Shown here piece by piece: positions 30,995 to 39,447 of a stretch of DNA of 64,000 nt (the stretch's first letter is position 1; every line of letters starts with the position of its first letter). Under the pieces are notes generated by a model that saw only the letters and a list, made by a program, of their open reading frames with translations, made no database searches and was not told the origin of the DNA. The position numbers and the translations under genes are program-made. Origin of the DNA: SSC4 sp964443225 (GTDB taxonomy: Bacteria; Chloroflexota; Anaerolineae; SSC4; Amarolineaceae); assembly GCA_964443225.1 (NCBI GenBank), contig CAYUCC010000014.1, forward strand, positions 24,626 through 88,625. Reading direction: 5' to 3'.

Positions 30995-31110
30995 GTGCCG
31001 CACCTGGGGGTGCGGCACTCCTCACGCCGGTGGGAATGCGGCACTCCTCACGCCAGTGGGAATGCGGCACCCCTCGCACAAGTGGGAATGCGGCACTCCT
31101 CTGCAGCCAG
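30995..31110. repeat. Hairpin plus 26-bp tandem repeat before the surface protein gene
   Basis: A perfect 10-bp-arm hairpin (GTGCCGCACC at 30995, GGTGCGGCAC to 31018) is followed by three copies of GTGGGAATGCGGCAC at 31030, 31056 and 31082, exactly 26 bp apart, with variable CTCCTCACGCC-type tails. The last copy ends about 35 bp before the next start codon. Confidence 0.85.
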
Positions 31111-31144
31111 GGTGCCCACAACGTAGGACAGAAAGGACTGTACC

Positions 31145-34100
31145 ATGAATCAATCCCTCGCTCAGCGTCGCCTGGCGGGCTGGCTCCGCGGCCTGCTTGT
31201 CCTCCTGTTGGTTTTTATGGTGGCCCCGCAGCCTGTGCAGCACGTGTCTGCAGCGGCTGGGGACCAGGCGACCCACCTGAATCCGAAATCGGTCGGCCCG
31301 ATTTTGGAGCGTGCCGACCGGCGTAGTCTGCGCCAGCCAGCGGTATCGATTCCCGACGCCGTGACCATGACGGCAACCAAAACCGATGCCCTGCAGAATG
31401 ACGCCGATCTAAGCGGTGGCCCCACGCCCGGCGACACCATCCGCTACACGGTGGTGATTACGAACAGCGGGGACACGAATGCCACCGGCGTGATCTTCGA
31501 CGACACCCCTGACCCCAACACCACGCTCGCCGGCACGCTGCACGCCGGCCCCGTGGCCTTCAATGACACCTACACATCCCTGGGCAATGTGGGGATCGAT
31601 GTGCCCGTGGGCAGCGGTTTGCTCGCCAACGATATCGACCCGGACAACGTCGTGAGCCTGGCGGTGGCCGCGTTCGACCCCACCAGTGCCAATGGGGGCA
31701 TTGTCACCGCCGCGGCCAATGGCAGCTTTGCCTACACACCGGCGCCTGGCTTTCGGGGCACGGACAGCTTCGGTTACAGCCTGACCGACAACGATCCCCT
31801 CACCCCGAACAGCACGGGCCAGGTAACCATCCAGGTGGGCCCGGTGATCTGGTTTATCAGCAACACCGCGGCTGGCCCCGGAAGTGGAACCCTGGCTGCA
31901 CCGTACAACAGCATTGCCAACTTCACCTCCCTGGCGGCCGACCAGGCCGGCGACGTGATCTTCATCTACCAGGGAGATGGCAGCAGCACCAATCATGACA
32001 CCGGCATCACCCTGCTGGCCAACCAACAGCTCATTGGCCAGGGTGTCAGCCTGGCGACAGCGGCCGGCCTGACTGTGCCGCCACACAGCCTGCCTTTGCC
32101 CGGCGCCACGAGCAACCCAACCCTGGTGCACAACGCGGGTGACAGTGTGACCCTGGGCACCGGCAACACACTCAAGGGATTCACGATCGGCAACACGAGC
32201 GGAGCCGCCATCAAGGGCAGCAGTTTTGGCACCTTAACAGTGGCCACCGTCACGGTCAACGGCAGCGGCCAGATCGTCGACCTGAACAGCGGCACCCTGG
32301 CCGTCACCTTCGACGGCCTGTCGTCGAGCGGCACGACCGGCGGGCGCCGGGCGATCGATGTCCAGAACGTGACCGGCAGTTTCGTCAGCGGCCAGACGAC
32401 GATCAGCGGACCGGCGAATGACGCGATTCGCTTGTTAACCAGCAGCGGCACCACCTTCACCTTCAACGGCCTGACGGTCTCCACCACCGGGCAGCGCGGT
32501 TTGCTTGCCAGCAACGCGGGCACGCTCAACGTCACCGGTGCTGCCAACACCGCCAGCACCACCAACAACGTGGCCGTCGAGATCAGCAACACCACCATCG
32601 GCGCCAGCGGTGTCACCTGGTTGAGTGTCTCGGCCAACGGCGGTGACAAGGGCATCGTATTGAACAACACCGGCACCGGCAGCTTCACGGTGAGCGGCAC
32701 CGGCACGACGGCGGGCAGCGGCGGTACGATTCAAAACATCAACAAACGCGGCGTCGAAGTCACCAACGCCCAGAATGTCACCCTGAAGAATATGAATCTC
32801 ACTAACGCCACGCTGGTGCAGGACGTCGCGCCCAATACACCGACCTGTACCGACGAACCGGCCGGCACCAACCTCGGCTGCAACGCGCCGGTCTACCTGG
32901 TCGATGCCACCAACGTCGTGTTGAACAACCTGGTCATCAACGGCAGCGTGCAGCACGGCATCAACGGCAACAACGTCAACGGCTTGAGCCTGACGACCAT
33001 CACAGGCAGCAACATCGGCAACGAAAACAAAGAAAATGGCCTGCACGTCATCAACCTGGTGGGCACCAACCCGTGGACCACGGTGAACATCAGTGGATCA
33101 CGCACACGGAACGTGCTGATCGAAAACAACCGCGGCACCTCCGCCATTACGGTCAACAGCTCGACGTTCAACAACGCCGTGTTGGAAGACGGCTTCCACG
33201 TGATTGGCGGCAGTGCCAGCGGCCAGAATGCCATAATCAACCTGACCGTGCAGAACAGCACGTTTTCGCAGAATCACAGCGTGCAGCTCAAGGCCCATGC
33301 CGAGGACAACAGCACGGTCACCTTCGGCATGGCCAACAATACGATCAACGGCATCGCCAACCAGGTCGGAAATTTCGGTGTCGACCTGGTCGCACGCGAC
33401 ACGGCCGATTTGAACCTGGATGTGACGAACTCGACGTTCAACACCATGCGCAGCCACGACATCAACCTGTTTGTCTCCGGCGGTGGTGGCGCGGTGGGCA
33501 CCATCAGCGGTAATATCCTCAACGGTTCGGCAGTGGGCGCCGGTATCCGCGTGATTGCCGAGGTGACGACCAACGCCAACCCGACCATCGTGGTCAATAT
33601 TGCCAACAACGATATCAACGCCATCGCCGGCACCGGACTGGCGGGGATCGATATCCGGGCGCGGCGGGGCGTGCTGGGCGCCACGGGCCTGGCCAATATC
33701 CAGGCCACCGTCAACAGCAACCAGGTCGACGTGACCAACACCGCCGATGCCAATATCCAGTTCTACATCAACCATGGCAACACCCTGTGCGGCAATGTCA
33801 TTAACAACACGGCGAGCGGGACACCGTTTTATGGGGATGCCTTCTACGTCGGAAACCCGGTGGCGGGCAGCGGGGACCCGGCAGGCATTGCCCAACTGCA
33901 GGGGTGGACAGGGAACATCGATACCACCTGGAACAACAACGGCAACTCGCCCGTAAACTCGGCCTTCCTCGACGGCACAGCCAGCAGCGGCACGTGTGCC
34001 ACGGTACTCCTGGCTCCGCCCCCGGGTGCGGCGGGCTCATCACCTCACGGAGTGCCGGCTGTGAGCCAGACCTCATCGCGCACCACTGCGGCCGTGTCAC

Positions 34101-35575
34101 ATGAAGCGCCGCGGCCGGCGGCTGGCGCCAACGTCGCAAGACCGTCTGATGCCGCAGCTGCCCGTCTTGCCGCTATGACACCGCATGCGCAGGTCGGTCC
34201 CTTCACCCTACCGGCCGGCCAGCACGTCACCATCGTTTTCGACGTAGTCATCAATGCACCGCCGCCGATCGCCAGCCAGGTGTGCAACCAGGGATCGGTT
34301 GCCGGCAGCAATTTCACCACAGTGTTTACCGATGACCCGGCCACCGGCACACCGGCGGACCCAACCTGTACACCGCTGCAGGCCGGTACGATCCGCATCC
34401 ACAAGGTCACGGCACCGGCGGGCGGCACAGGCTATGGGTTTGCCTCCACGGTTTCGGGCAACACCAGCTTCACGCTCGATGATGGCCAAACGCAGGAGAT
34501 GTTGGCTGTTGTACCGGGCATCTATACGGTCAGCGAGAATGATCCTGCGCCAGGTGCGGTCCTGATCGGCCTGGTGTGCGACGATGGGGCAAGCACCGTA
34601 CCCAGTACACCCGACGTCGGTACGCGTACGGCGACCATTCGCCTGGAGCCAAACGAGACCGTCGAGTGTACCTTCACCAATCATCTGCTGCCGCTGGCCA
34701 TGCTGCTGAGTAAGGCGGTCAATGGACCAACCAGCGTCACGCTGCCAGGGGGTGTAGGCCAGGTCGGCTACACCGTGGGGTATACCAACACGAACATCAT
34801 CGCCGCCGCGCTCACCTTCACCGACACACCCAGTATCACGTCTGGCCTCGTGAGCTGCTCGACACCGTCACCAGCCAACCTGGGGGCGGGGCTTGCGGGT
34901 GCCCAAACGGTCACGTGCAACGTGGCGATCACACCCGACCGTTGCGCCCCGATCACGGCGACGCTGCAGAACACGGTGACAGCCTCGATCATACCGGCAG
35001 AACTGCTGCCGCTGAACAATTCGGCCAGCGCGCCACCGGTGACGATCACCGTGCCCCCGAGTGACCCCACGAACCCCGTGTGCAATCCGCAGTTCAGCGT
35101 TGTCCTGACCAAGACGGTTGGCCTGAGCCCACTGGCGTGCGCCGCGACGAGCAGTATCACCGTGCCGCCCGGCGGGGTCGATGTCACTTATTGTTACACG
35201 GTGCAAAACACCGGCAACATCACGTTGTCCACGCACAGCCTGGTTGACACACAGCTGGGGGGCATTCTAAACAACTTCCCGTATGTGTTGTTGCCCGGCG
35301 CCAGCACCTTCGTCACGGCGACGGCGAACATCACCGAAACGACAGTCAACACCGCCACCTGGACGGCGACGCATGCCGATCCGCCGGGCATGGCTTCGGC
35401 GATGGCCAGTGCGACGGTGGTGGTCGAGCCGCCCACCGCGGTGACGTTGAGCGCCTGGAGAGTCACGGCCGACCGCGGGCCGCTGCCGCTTGGCGCTCCG
35501 CTGGCCGTGCTGCCGATTGCGGCTGGGTTGACCCTGGCCGCCGCCTGGTTGTCCGGGCGCCGTCGTTGGCGTTAG
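31145..35575 (+). CDS. Giant secreted beta-helix/DUF11 surface protein
   Basis: The product is 1476 aa. There is a signal peptide (about 15-37). A DUF11-like domain (TPGDTIRYTVVITNSGDTNATGV) lies at about 97-125, followed by a cadherin/Ig-like block (LLANDIDPDN...AYTPAPGFRGTDSF). A long parallel beta-helix built of Asn/Thr/Ser-rich rungs spans about 230-960, then a Pro/Ala linker, two SdrB/DUF11-type domains (about 1085-1440) and a C-terminal hydrophobic anchor ending in SGRRRWR. It lies behind the collar cluster on the same strand and is a plausible structural partner or attachment protein; this link is inference. Confidence 0.75.
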   Translation: MNQSLAQRRLAGWLRGLLVLLLVFMVAPQPVQHVSAAAGDQATHLNPKSVGPILERADRRSLRQPAVSIPDAVTMTATKTDALQNDADLSGGPTPGDTIRYTVVITNSGDTNATGVIFDDTPDPNTTLAGTLHAGPVAFNDTYTSLGNVGIDVPVGSGLLANDIDPDNVVSLAVAAFDPTSANGGIVTAAANGSFAYTPAPGFRGTDSFGYSLTDNDPLTPNSTGQVTIQVGPVIWFISNTAAGPGSGTLAAPYNSIANFTSLAADQAGDVIFIYQGDGSSTNHDTGITLLANQQLIGQGVSLATAAGLTVPPHSLPLPGATSNPTLVHNAGDSVTLGTGNTLKGFTIGNTSGAAIKGSSFGTLTVATVTVNGSGQIVDLNSGTLAVTFDGLSSSGTTGGRRAIDVQNVTGSFVSGQTTISGPANDAIRLLTSSGTTFTFNGLTVSTTGQRGLLASNAGTLNVTGAANTASTTNNVAVEISNTTIGASGVTWLSVSANGGDKGIVLNNTGTGSFTVSGTGTTAGSGGTIQNINKRGVEVTNAQNVTLKNMNLTNATLVQDVAPNTPTCTDEPAGTNLGCNAPVYLVDATNVVLNNLVINGSVQHGINGNNVNGLSLTTITGSNIGNENKENGLHVINLVGTNPWTTVNISGSRTRNVLIENNRGTSAITVNSSTFNNAVLEDGFHVIGGSASGQNAIINLTVQNSTFSQNHSVQLKAHAEDNSTVTFGMANNTINGIANQVGNFGVDLVARDTADLNLDVTNSTFNTMRSHDINLFVSGGGGAVGTISGNILNGSAVGAGIRVIAEVTTNANPTIVVNIANNDINAIAGTGLAGIDIRARRGVLGATGLANIQATVNSNQVDVTNTADANIQFYINHGNTLCGNVINNTASGTPFYGDAFYVGNPVAGSGDPAGIAQLQGWTGNIDTTWNNNGNSPVNSAFLDGTASSGTCATVLLAPPPGAAGSSPHGVPAVSQTSSRTTAAVSHEAPRPAAGANVARPSDAAAARLAAMTPHAQVGPFTLPAGQHVTIVFDVVINAPPPIASQVCNQGSVAGSNFTTVFTDDPATGTPADPTCTPLQAGTIRIHKVTAPAGGTGYGFASTVSGNTSFTLDDGQTQEMLAVVPGIYTVSENDPAPGAVLIGLVCDDGASTVPSTPDVGTRTATIRLEPNETVECTFTNHLLPLAMLLSKAVNGPTSVTLPGGVGQVGYTVGYTNTNIIAAALTFTDTPSITSGLVSCSTPSPANLGAGLAGAQTVTCNVAITPDRCAPITATLQNTVTASIIPAELLPLNNSASAPPVTITVPPSDPTNPVCNPQFSVVLTKTVGLSPLACAATSSITVPPGGVDVTYCYTVQNTGNITLSTHSLVDTQLGGILNNFPYVLLPGASTFVTATANITETTVNTATWTATHADPPGMASAMASATVVVEPPTAVTLSAWRVTADRGPLPLGAPLAVLPIAAGLTLAAAWLSGRRRWR

Positions 35576-35726
35576 CCGGAACGGACGATGTTTCTCAAAA
35601 CTCGTGCATTCCGCACCGGAATATCGCCGCCATGTGCGTTTAGAGTGTCAGAAGCGCACCAGACATCCCATCAGGGAACAACAGACACAGAGCGTTTCCA
35701 GTATATTCACATAAAGGAGAGCACCA

Positions 35727-37604
35727 ATGTTTCGTCGACAGGTTGTAACACGACTTCTGGTCTCGGCCGCACTGCTGGCTTCCATCGCCACCAGCGCCGT
35801 CGGGCCGGCCCTTGCGCAGGTCAATGGCGAGGGCGGTGACATTGCCAACACGGGCCAGGCCGTGCGCGAAATCCGCGCCGATGTGCCCTACGGGAAGGAC
35901 GATGCCAGCTTTGGTGTCATACGCGAAACCCCTGAAGGTCTGCTGACACCGGCCTCGACGCCGCTCGCCGTGCGCCTGCTGGCCAGTGACATGCCGCAGC
36001 TCGGTAAACCATTCACCGTATCGCTGCAAGTGCACGCCTATCGCGCCGCAGCCGCCACGCAGAGCAAAATCGAGCTGCCGGCGGGTGCCGAAATGCTGGA
36101 AGGGGTCACCGAAGCCACCATGGACATGGCCGAGGGTGAGACCCGTGAACTGACGACACAAATCGTCTTCAAGGAACCCGGTGAGTACGCCATCACCGGC
36201 CGCGCGCTGAGCACGATCAGCGAAGACATGGTCTACGGTGACATGGACACCCTGTTCGTGACCGTGGGTAAGACCGAGAGTTTCGCCGGCTTTGCATCAG
36301 GTGCACAGTTGGAGCTGGCCGCCGGCCAGGCCGACGTGACGGCACCGGAAGTGACCGAAGCCGCGGTCGAAGCAACGGAAGCCATGGACGAAGAGGCTCT
36401 GGCCATCGTCGACGAGCCCGCCGAAGAGGCCGGCCCGCTCGCCGATCAGCCGCAGCCTGACCGCCCCGGGCCGGGTAAGGATGCCGTGGAAGGCAACATC
36501 GCCGTGCCCAATGCCAACGTCAACGTCTCCATCTGCTGGCGCCTGGGCAGCGACCGTGACGGCAGCCAGCCCCGCCTGCGTGATGCACGCATCGAGCTGT
36601 GGGACAACGATAACGGCCCCGACGATCTGCTGGCCACCAACTACACCGACAGCAATGGCTGCCGCACCTTCACCGTCAACAACGCCGACGGCGACGAAGG
36701 TGGCACCATCGACGTCTACTTCCGGGTCCTTCTGTACCGGTCGGGCCGCTACCGTGTGACCACCTACGGCAATGCGATCTATAACTGCCAGACCAACACG
36801 ACTAACAACGTCGGCGCCAACGTCAACTACGGCCTGTGGTGGTGCGGTGGTGGAGCCGGCAACGATCGCTCGGTGCGCATCTTCAACGACCTGTATCGCT
36901 CGCTGCGCTTCGTACGGGAACATGCAGTCCTCGAAGGCATGGGCGGCAGCCCTGGTGAAGTCTGGGTCCTGTGGCAGACCGGCGGCAACGACGGCACCTA
37001 CTACAGCGGTGGTGACGGCAAGGTGCACTTGAAGGATGCCGATGCCGCCTCCCGTGACACCGTCGTGCACGAAGCCAATCACAGCTACATGGATGACATC
37101 TACACCGGCTGGCCTATCTCCGACTGCCCGTCACCCCACTTCATCAACGGCGTCAGCGGCAAGGGCTGCGCCCTGAGCGAAGGCTGGACGTATGCGATCG
37201 TGGCCGCCGCCGATGGCAACCCGGTCTACACCTGGCCGAGCGGTGCCTCACTCAACCTCGAAACCCCCACGTGCAGCACAGCGGGTTGGGATGACGGTGG
37301 ACGTGTCGAAGGACGTGTCGGTGGCGTGTTGATCGACCTCATGGACCCGTTCGACATCTCCTTCGGCTCCGTAAGTGGGTTCAGCAACGAAAACTATGTC
37401 GCAGCCTGCGGTGGTGACGATCGTGCCTCCGGTATGTTCGACGCCATCTGGGACCTCTTCTACGACCAGGATGACAAGGTCTTCGTGACCCTGGACGGCA
37501 ACACCGATTCGTTCTCGAATGCCTGGGAGAGCCGTGCGTACCCCCGCTACGCCCCGCACCGGGTGGGTCACCTGAACTCGATTGCCAGCTTCACGCACGA
37601 CTAA
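35727..37604 (+). CDS. Secreted protein with adhesin-like domain and HExxH metallopeptidase motif
   Basis: The product is 625 aa. Residues 1-31 are a signal peptide. Residues 70-190 form a beta-sandwich-like domain (LGKPFTVSLQVHAYRAA, KIELPAGAEMLEG, FKEPGEYAITGRAL) that recurs in the lipoprotein encoded downstream. A Pro/Glu-rich acidic linker follows (about 205-252). The C-terminal region contains VVHEANHSYMDD (His448, Glu449, His452) and Glu485 in LSEGWTY, 33 residues later, the geometry of a gluzincin zinc site. I cannot name the peptidase family. Start ATG 35727 has AAAGGAGAG upstream. A strong hairpin terminates the gene. Confidence 0.7.
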   Translation: MFRRQVVTRLLVSAALLASIATSAVGPALAQVNGEGGDIANTGQAVREIRADVPYGKDDASFGVIRETPEGLLTPASTPLAVRLLASDMPQLGKPFTVSLQVHAYRAAAATQSKIELPAGAEMLEGVTEATMDMAEGETRELTTQIVFKEPGEYAITGRALSTISEDMVYGDMDTLFVTVGKTESFAGFASGAQLELAAGQADVTAPEVTEAAVEATEAMDEEALAIVDEPAEEAGPLADQPQPDRPGPGKDAVEGNIAVPNANVNVSICWRLGSDRDGSQPRLRDARIELWDNDNGPDDLLATNYTDSNGCRTFTVNNADGDEGGTIDVYFRVLLYRSGRYRVTTYGNAIYNCQTNTTNNVGANVNYGLWWCGGGAGNDRSVRIFNDLYRSLRFVREHAVLEGMGGSPGEVWVLWQTGGNDGTYYSGGDGKVHLKDADAASRDTVVHEANHSYMDDIYTGWPISDCPSPHFINGVSGKGCALSEGWTYAIVAAADGNPVYTWPSGASLNLETPTCSTAGWDDGGRVEGRVGGVLIDLMDPFDISFGSVSGFSNENYVAACGGDDRASGMFDAIWDLFYDQDDKVFVTLDGNTDSFSNAWESRAYPRYAPHRVGHLNSIASFTHD

Positions 37605-37650
37605 TCTGAACCACGCACCTGGTTCCCCCAAGACCAGGACGTAGCACACG

Positions 37651-37679
37651 AAGTCCGGCCTCCAATAGAGGCCGGACTT
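37651..37679 (+). terminator. Perfect hairpin terminator
   Basis: Arms AAGTCCGGCCTC and GAGGCCGGACTT surround the loop CAATA, 47 bp after the stop of the HExxH gene. A short T-containing tract (CTGTTGT) follows, so intrinsic termination is plausible. Confidence 0.75.
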
Positions 37680-37795
37680 CTGTTGTCTGCGAAGCCGGCC
37701 GTCCGCGAATGGGATCGCGAATGCGCAAATGGCCGTCCGCGGAACAAAGCCTTTCCCGAATCCGTCTTGAATGCAGTTGAAACGGGAGGTCTCAC

Positions 37796-38374
37796 ATGAA
37801 AACGCAGCGTCTGATCGGTATTTTGCTCGTGACAGCCATCGCAGGCATAGTCTTGCCTGGCTGCACAGTGTTCGGTATTTCGACTGTCATCGAGACGCCG
37901 GTGCCTGTGGCAAGCCCAGGGGCACCCACGCCCACCCTGCAAACCGCACCCCCACCTGGCCGGCCCGACGATGCCCCGTCGACGCCGCTGGTCGTGACAC
38001 TGAGCATGCCCAAGGCGCCGAAAGTTGGTGAAGCAGTGGAAGTAACGCTGGAGGTCAAGGCCTACCAGGATGCGCCCGGCACGACCGCCAGCATAATCCT
38101 GCCCGCGGGCGCGCAGTTACTGGAGGGAGAGCTGACCTGGCAGGGTGATGTGGTGGTCGAAACCCCGGTGCGCCTGGTCGCAACCATCGTATTCCCGCAG
38201 GCCGGTGAATATGCCATCGAAGGCAAGGCCCTGGCCGTCATCAATGCCGATATGACGTGGGGCGACCTGGAGGCAATTTATCTGACGGTGAAGCAGGACA
38301 GTGGGGCGTTCGGGTACGAATCGGGAGGTGGCGCCGGTCTATCGGCCAGCCCGGTGCCTGGGGGACAGAAGTAG
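37796..38374 (+). CDS. Lipoprotein carrying the same domain as the HExxH protein
   Basis: The product is 192 aa. The lipobox LPGC places the lipidated residue at Cys23. A Pro/Thr-rich linker (30-60) leads into a domain at about 62-170 that is clearly paralogous to residues 70-190 of the upstream protein (TPLVVTLSMPKAPKVGEAVEVTLEVKAY, ILPAGAQLLEG, FPQAGEYAIEGKALAVI). The catalytic part is missing. It may act as an anchored inhibitor, receptor or competitor of the secreted protein. ATG 37796 follows GGGAGG. It has no promoter obvious to me after the hairpin. Confidence 0.7.
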   Translation: MKTQRLIGILLVTAIAGIVLPGCTVFGISTVIETPVPVASPGAPTPTLQTAPPPGRPDDAPSTPLVVTLSMPKAPKVGEAVEVTLEVKAYQDAPGTTASIILPAGAQLLEGELTWQGDVVVETPVRLVATIVFPQAGEYAIEGKALAVINADMTWGDLEAIYLTVKQDSGAFGYESGGGAGLSASPVPGGQK

Positions 38375-38520
38375 GCCGCTTTCGTGATCAGGGCTGATGA
38401 CCTGGCTCTGAAAATGGAGCACGCACGAAACTCGATAAGAAACGCAGCGCCGATGCGGGGTCATTATTGTGCGTTGCACAGTCGTCGGCTGATCAAAAAT
38501 CACGTCAGTTGCCGTCGCCT

Positions 38521-38549
38521 TTGCAGAGACTTACATGCAGTGTTATACT
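38521..38549 (+). promoter_or_regulatory. Promoter of the MNT-HEPN pair
   Basis: TTGCAG (38521-38526) and TATACT (38544-38549) are 17 bp apart, 45 bp before the antitoxin start; GGAG occurs at 38560. Confidence 0.6.
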
Positions 38550-38593
38550 GTTGTCAATAGGAGATAGGCGAGCATTAAGAGGCTTGTTACGGC

Positions 38594-38965
38594 ATGATGA
38601 CCATTACACCGGAGCGCATGCAAGCATACAAAGAGGGTGCGCGTGCGCGCAAGTCGCATCGCATGCAGGAAATCGAGGATCGCCGTCAGCGTGCCCTGGA
38701 AGTAGCCTCCGAGGCTGCCAGGGAGCTGAAGACCAAGTTCGGCGCGACCTCAGTTATTCTTTACGGTTCTCTGGCGCACGGCAACTGGTTCAGCGCTCGC
38801 TCTGACATCGACATTGCAGCGGCAGGAATTGCTCCCGAACAATTCTGGCGCGCCTGGTGTGCACTAGATCGAATCGACCGCACACTGGAGATCGAATTGA
38901 TTGCTCTGGAATCAGCACCGGGTCCCCTGCTGCGGCAGATCATGCAAGAGGGCATCACGCTATGA
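38594..38965 (+). CDS. MNT-type nucleotidyltransferase antitoxin
   Basis: The product is 123 aa. An N-terminal charged helix (residues 10-48) precedes the nucleotidyltransferase core with YGSLAHG (Gly58-Ser59) and the metal ligands Asp71 and Asp73 (SARSDIDIAA). In type VII systems the MntA protein AMPylates and silences the HEPN ribonuclease. The next gene overlaps by ATGA, the usual arrangement. The start could be ATG 38594 or 38597. Unlike the broken copy at 22485, all catalytic residues are present. Confidence 0.85.
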   Translation: MMTITPERMQAYKEGARARKSHRMQEIEDRRQRALEVASEAARELKTKFGATSVILYGSLAHGNWFSARSDIDIAAAGIAPEQFWRAWCALDRIDRTLEIELIALESAPGPLLRQIMQEGITL

Positions 38966-39447
38966 CCGATCCTTACCAGGCATTGGCGCGCCGTATCGAT
39001 GCGGAAATCCTCGACCTTGATCGTACGGCTGCCGCAATTAGCCGTCACTGGCAGAAGTCTGAGAAAGCCAGCGCAGACCAGGACGCGTATCAGAACTCAG
39101 TCGCCTTAAACCTGCACAGCTTCTATTCTGCCTTGGAGCGTATTCTCGAACTGATTGCCACCGAACTCGATGGCGGCACATTGGGAGGAGAAGCATGGCA
39201 TAGCGAGCTGCTGCGCCAGATGACGCTTGACCTTCCTGGCACACGCCCACCCGTCATAGAGCAGAACACAGCCATGCGGCTGGATGAGTATCGCAAATTC
39301 AGACATCGCATCCGCAATATCTATGCTACCAATCTTGACGCCACACGGATGAAACCACTGGTATTGGAATTGCCGGATTTATGGGCACAGGTTCGGCTGG
39401 AACTCAGAGAATTTGCGCATTTCCTGGACGAGTTGGCTGAAGGCTGA
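38962..39447 (+). CDS. HEPN (HepT-like) toxin
   Basis: The product is 161 aa and entirely helical. The region around residues 108-121 (EYRKFRHRIRNIYA, with Arg111, Arg114 and His115) matches the FRHxxRxxY active-site signature of the HepT-like ribonuclease subgroup rather than the classical RNxxxHxY. HepT cleaves tRNA or mRNA unless AMPylated by its MNT partner. Its ATG overlaps the antitoxin stop. The 3' end overlaps the convergent membrane gene by 44 bp. Confidence 0.8.
   Translation: MTDPYQALARRIDAEILDLDRTAAAISRHWQKSEKASADQDAYQNSVALNLHSFYSALERILELIATELDGGTLGGEAWHSELLRQMTLDLPGTRPPVIEQNTAMRLDEYRKFRHRIRNIYATNLDATRMKPLVLELPDLWAQVRLELREFAHFLDELAEG

Noticed and set aside
31030..31110. Regular 26-bp units as a possible CRISPR array
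   Set aside because: Units abut directly with similar tails and no unique spacers, and no cas gene is in the window.
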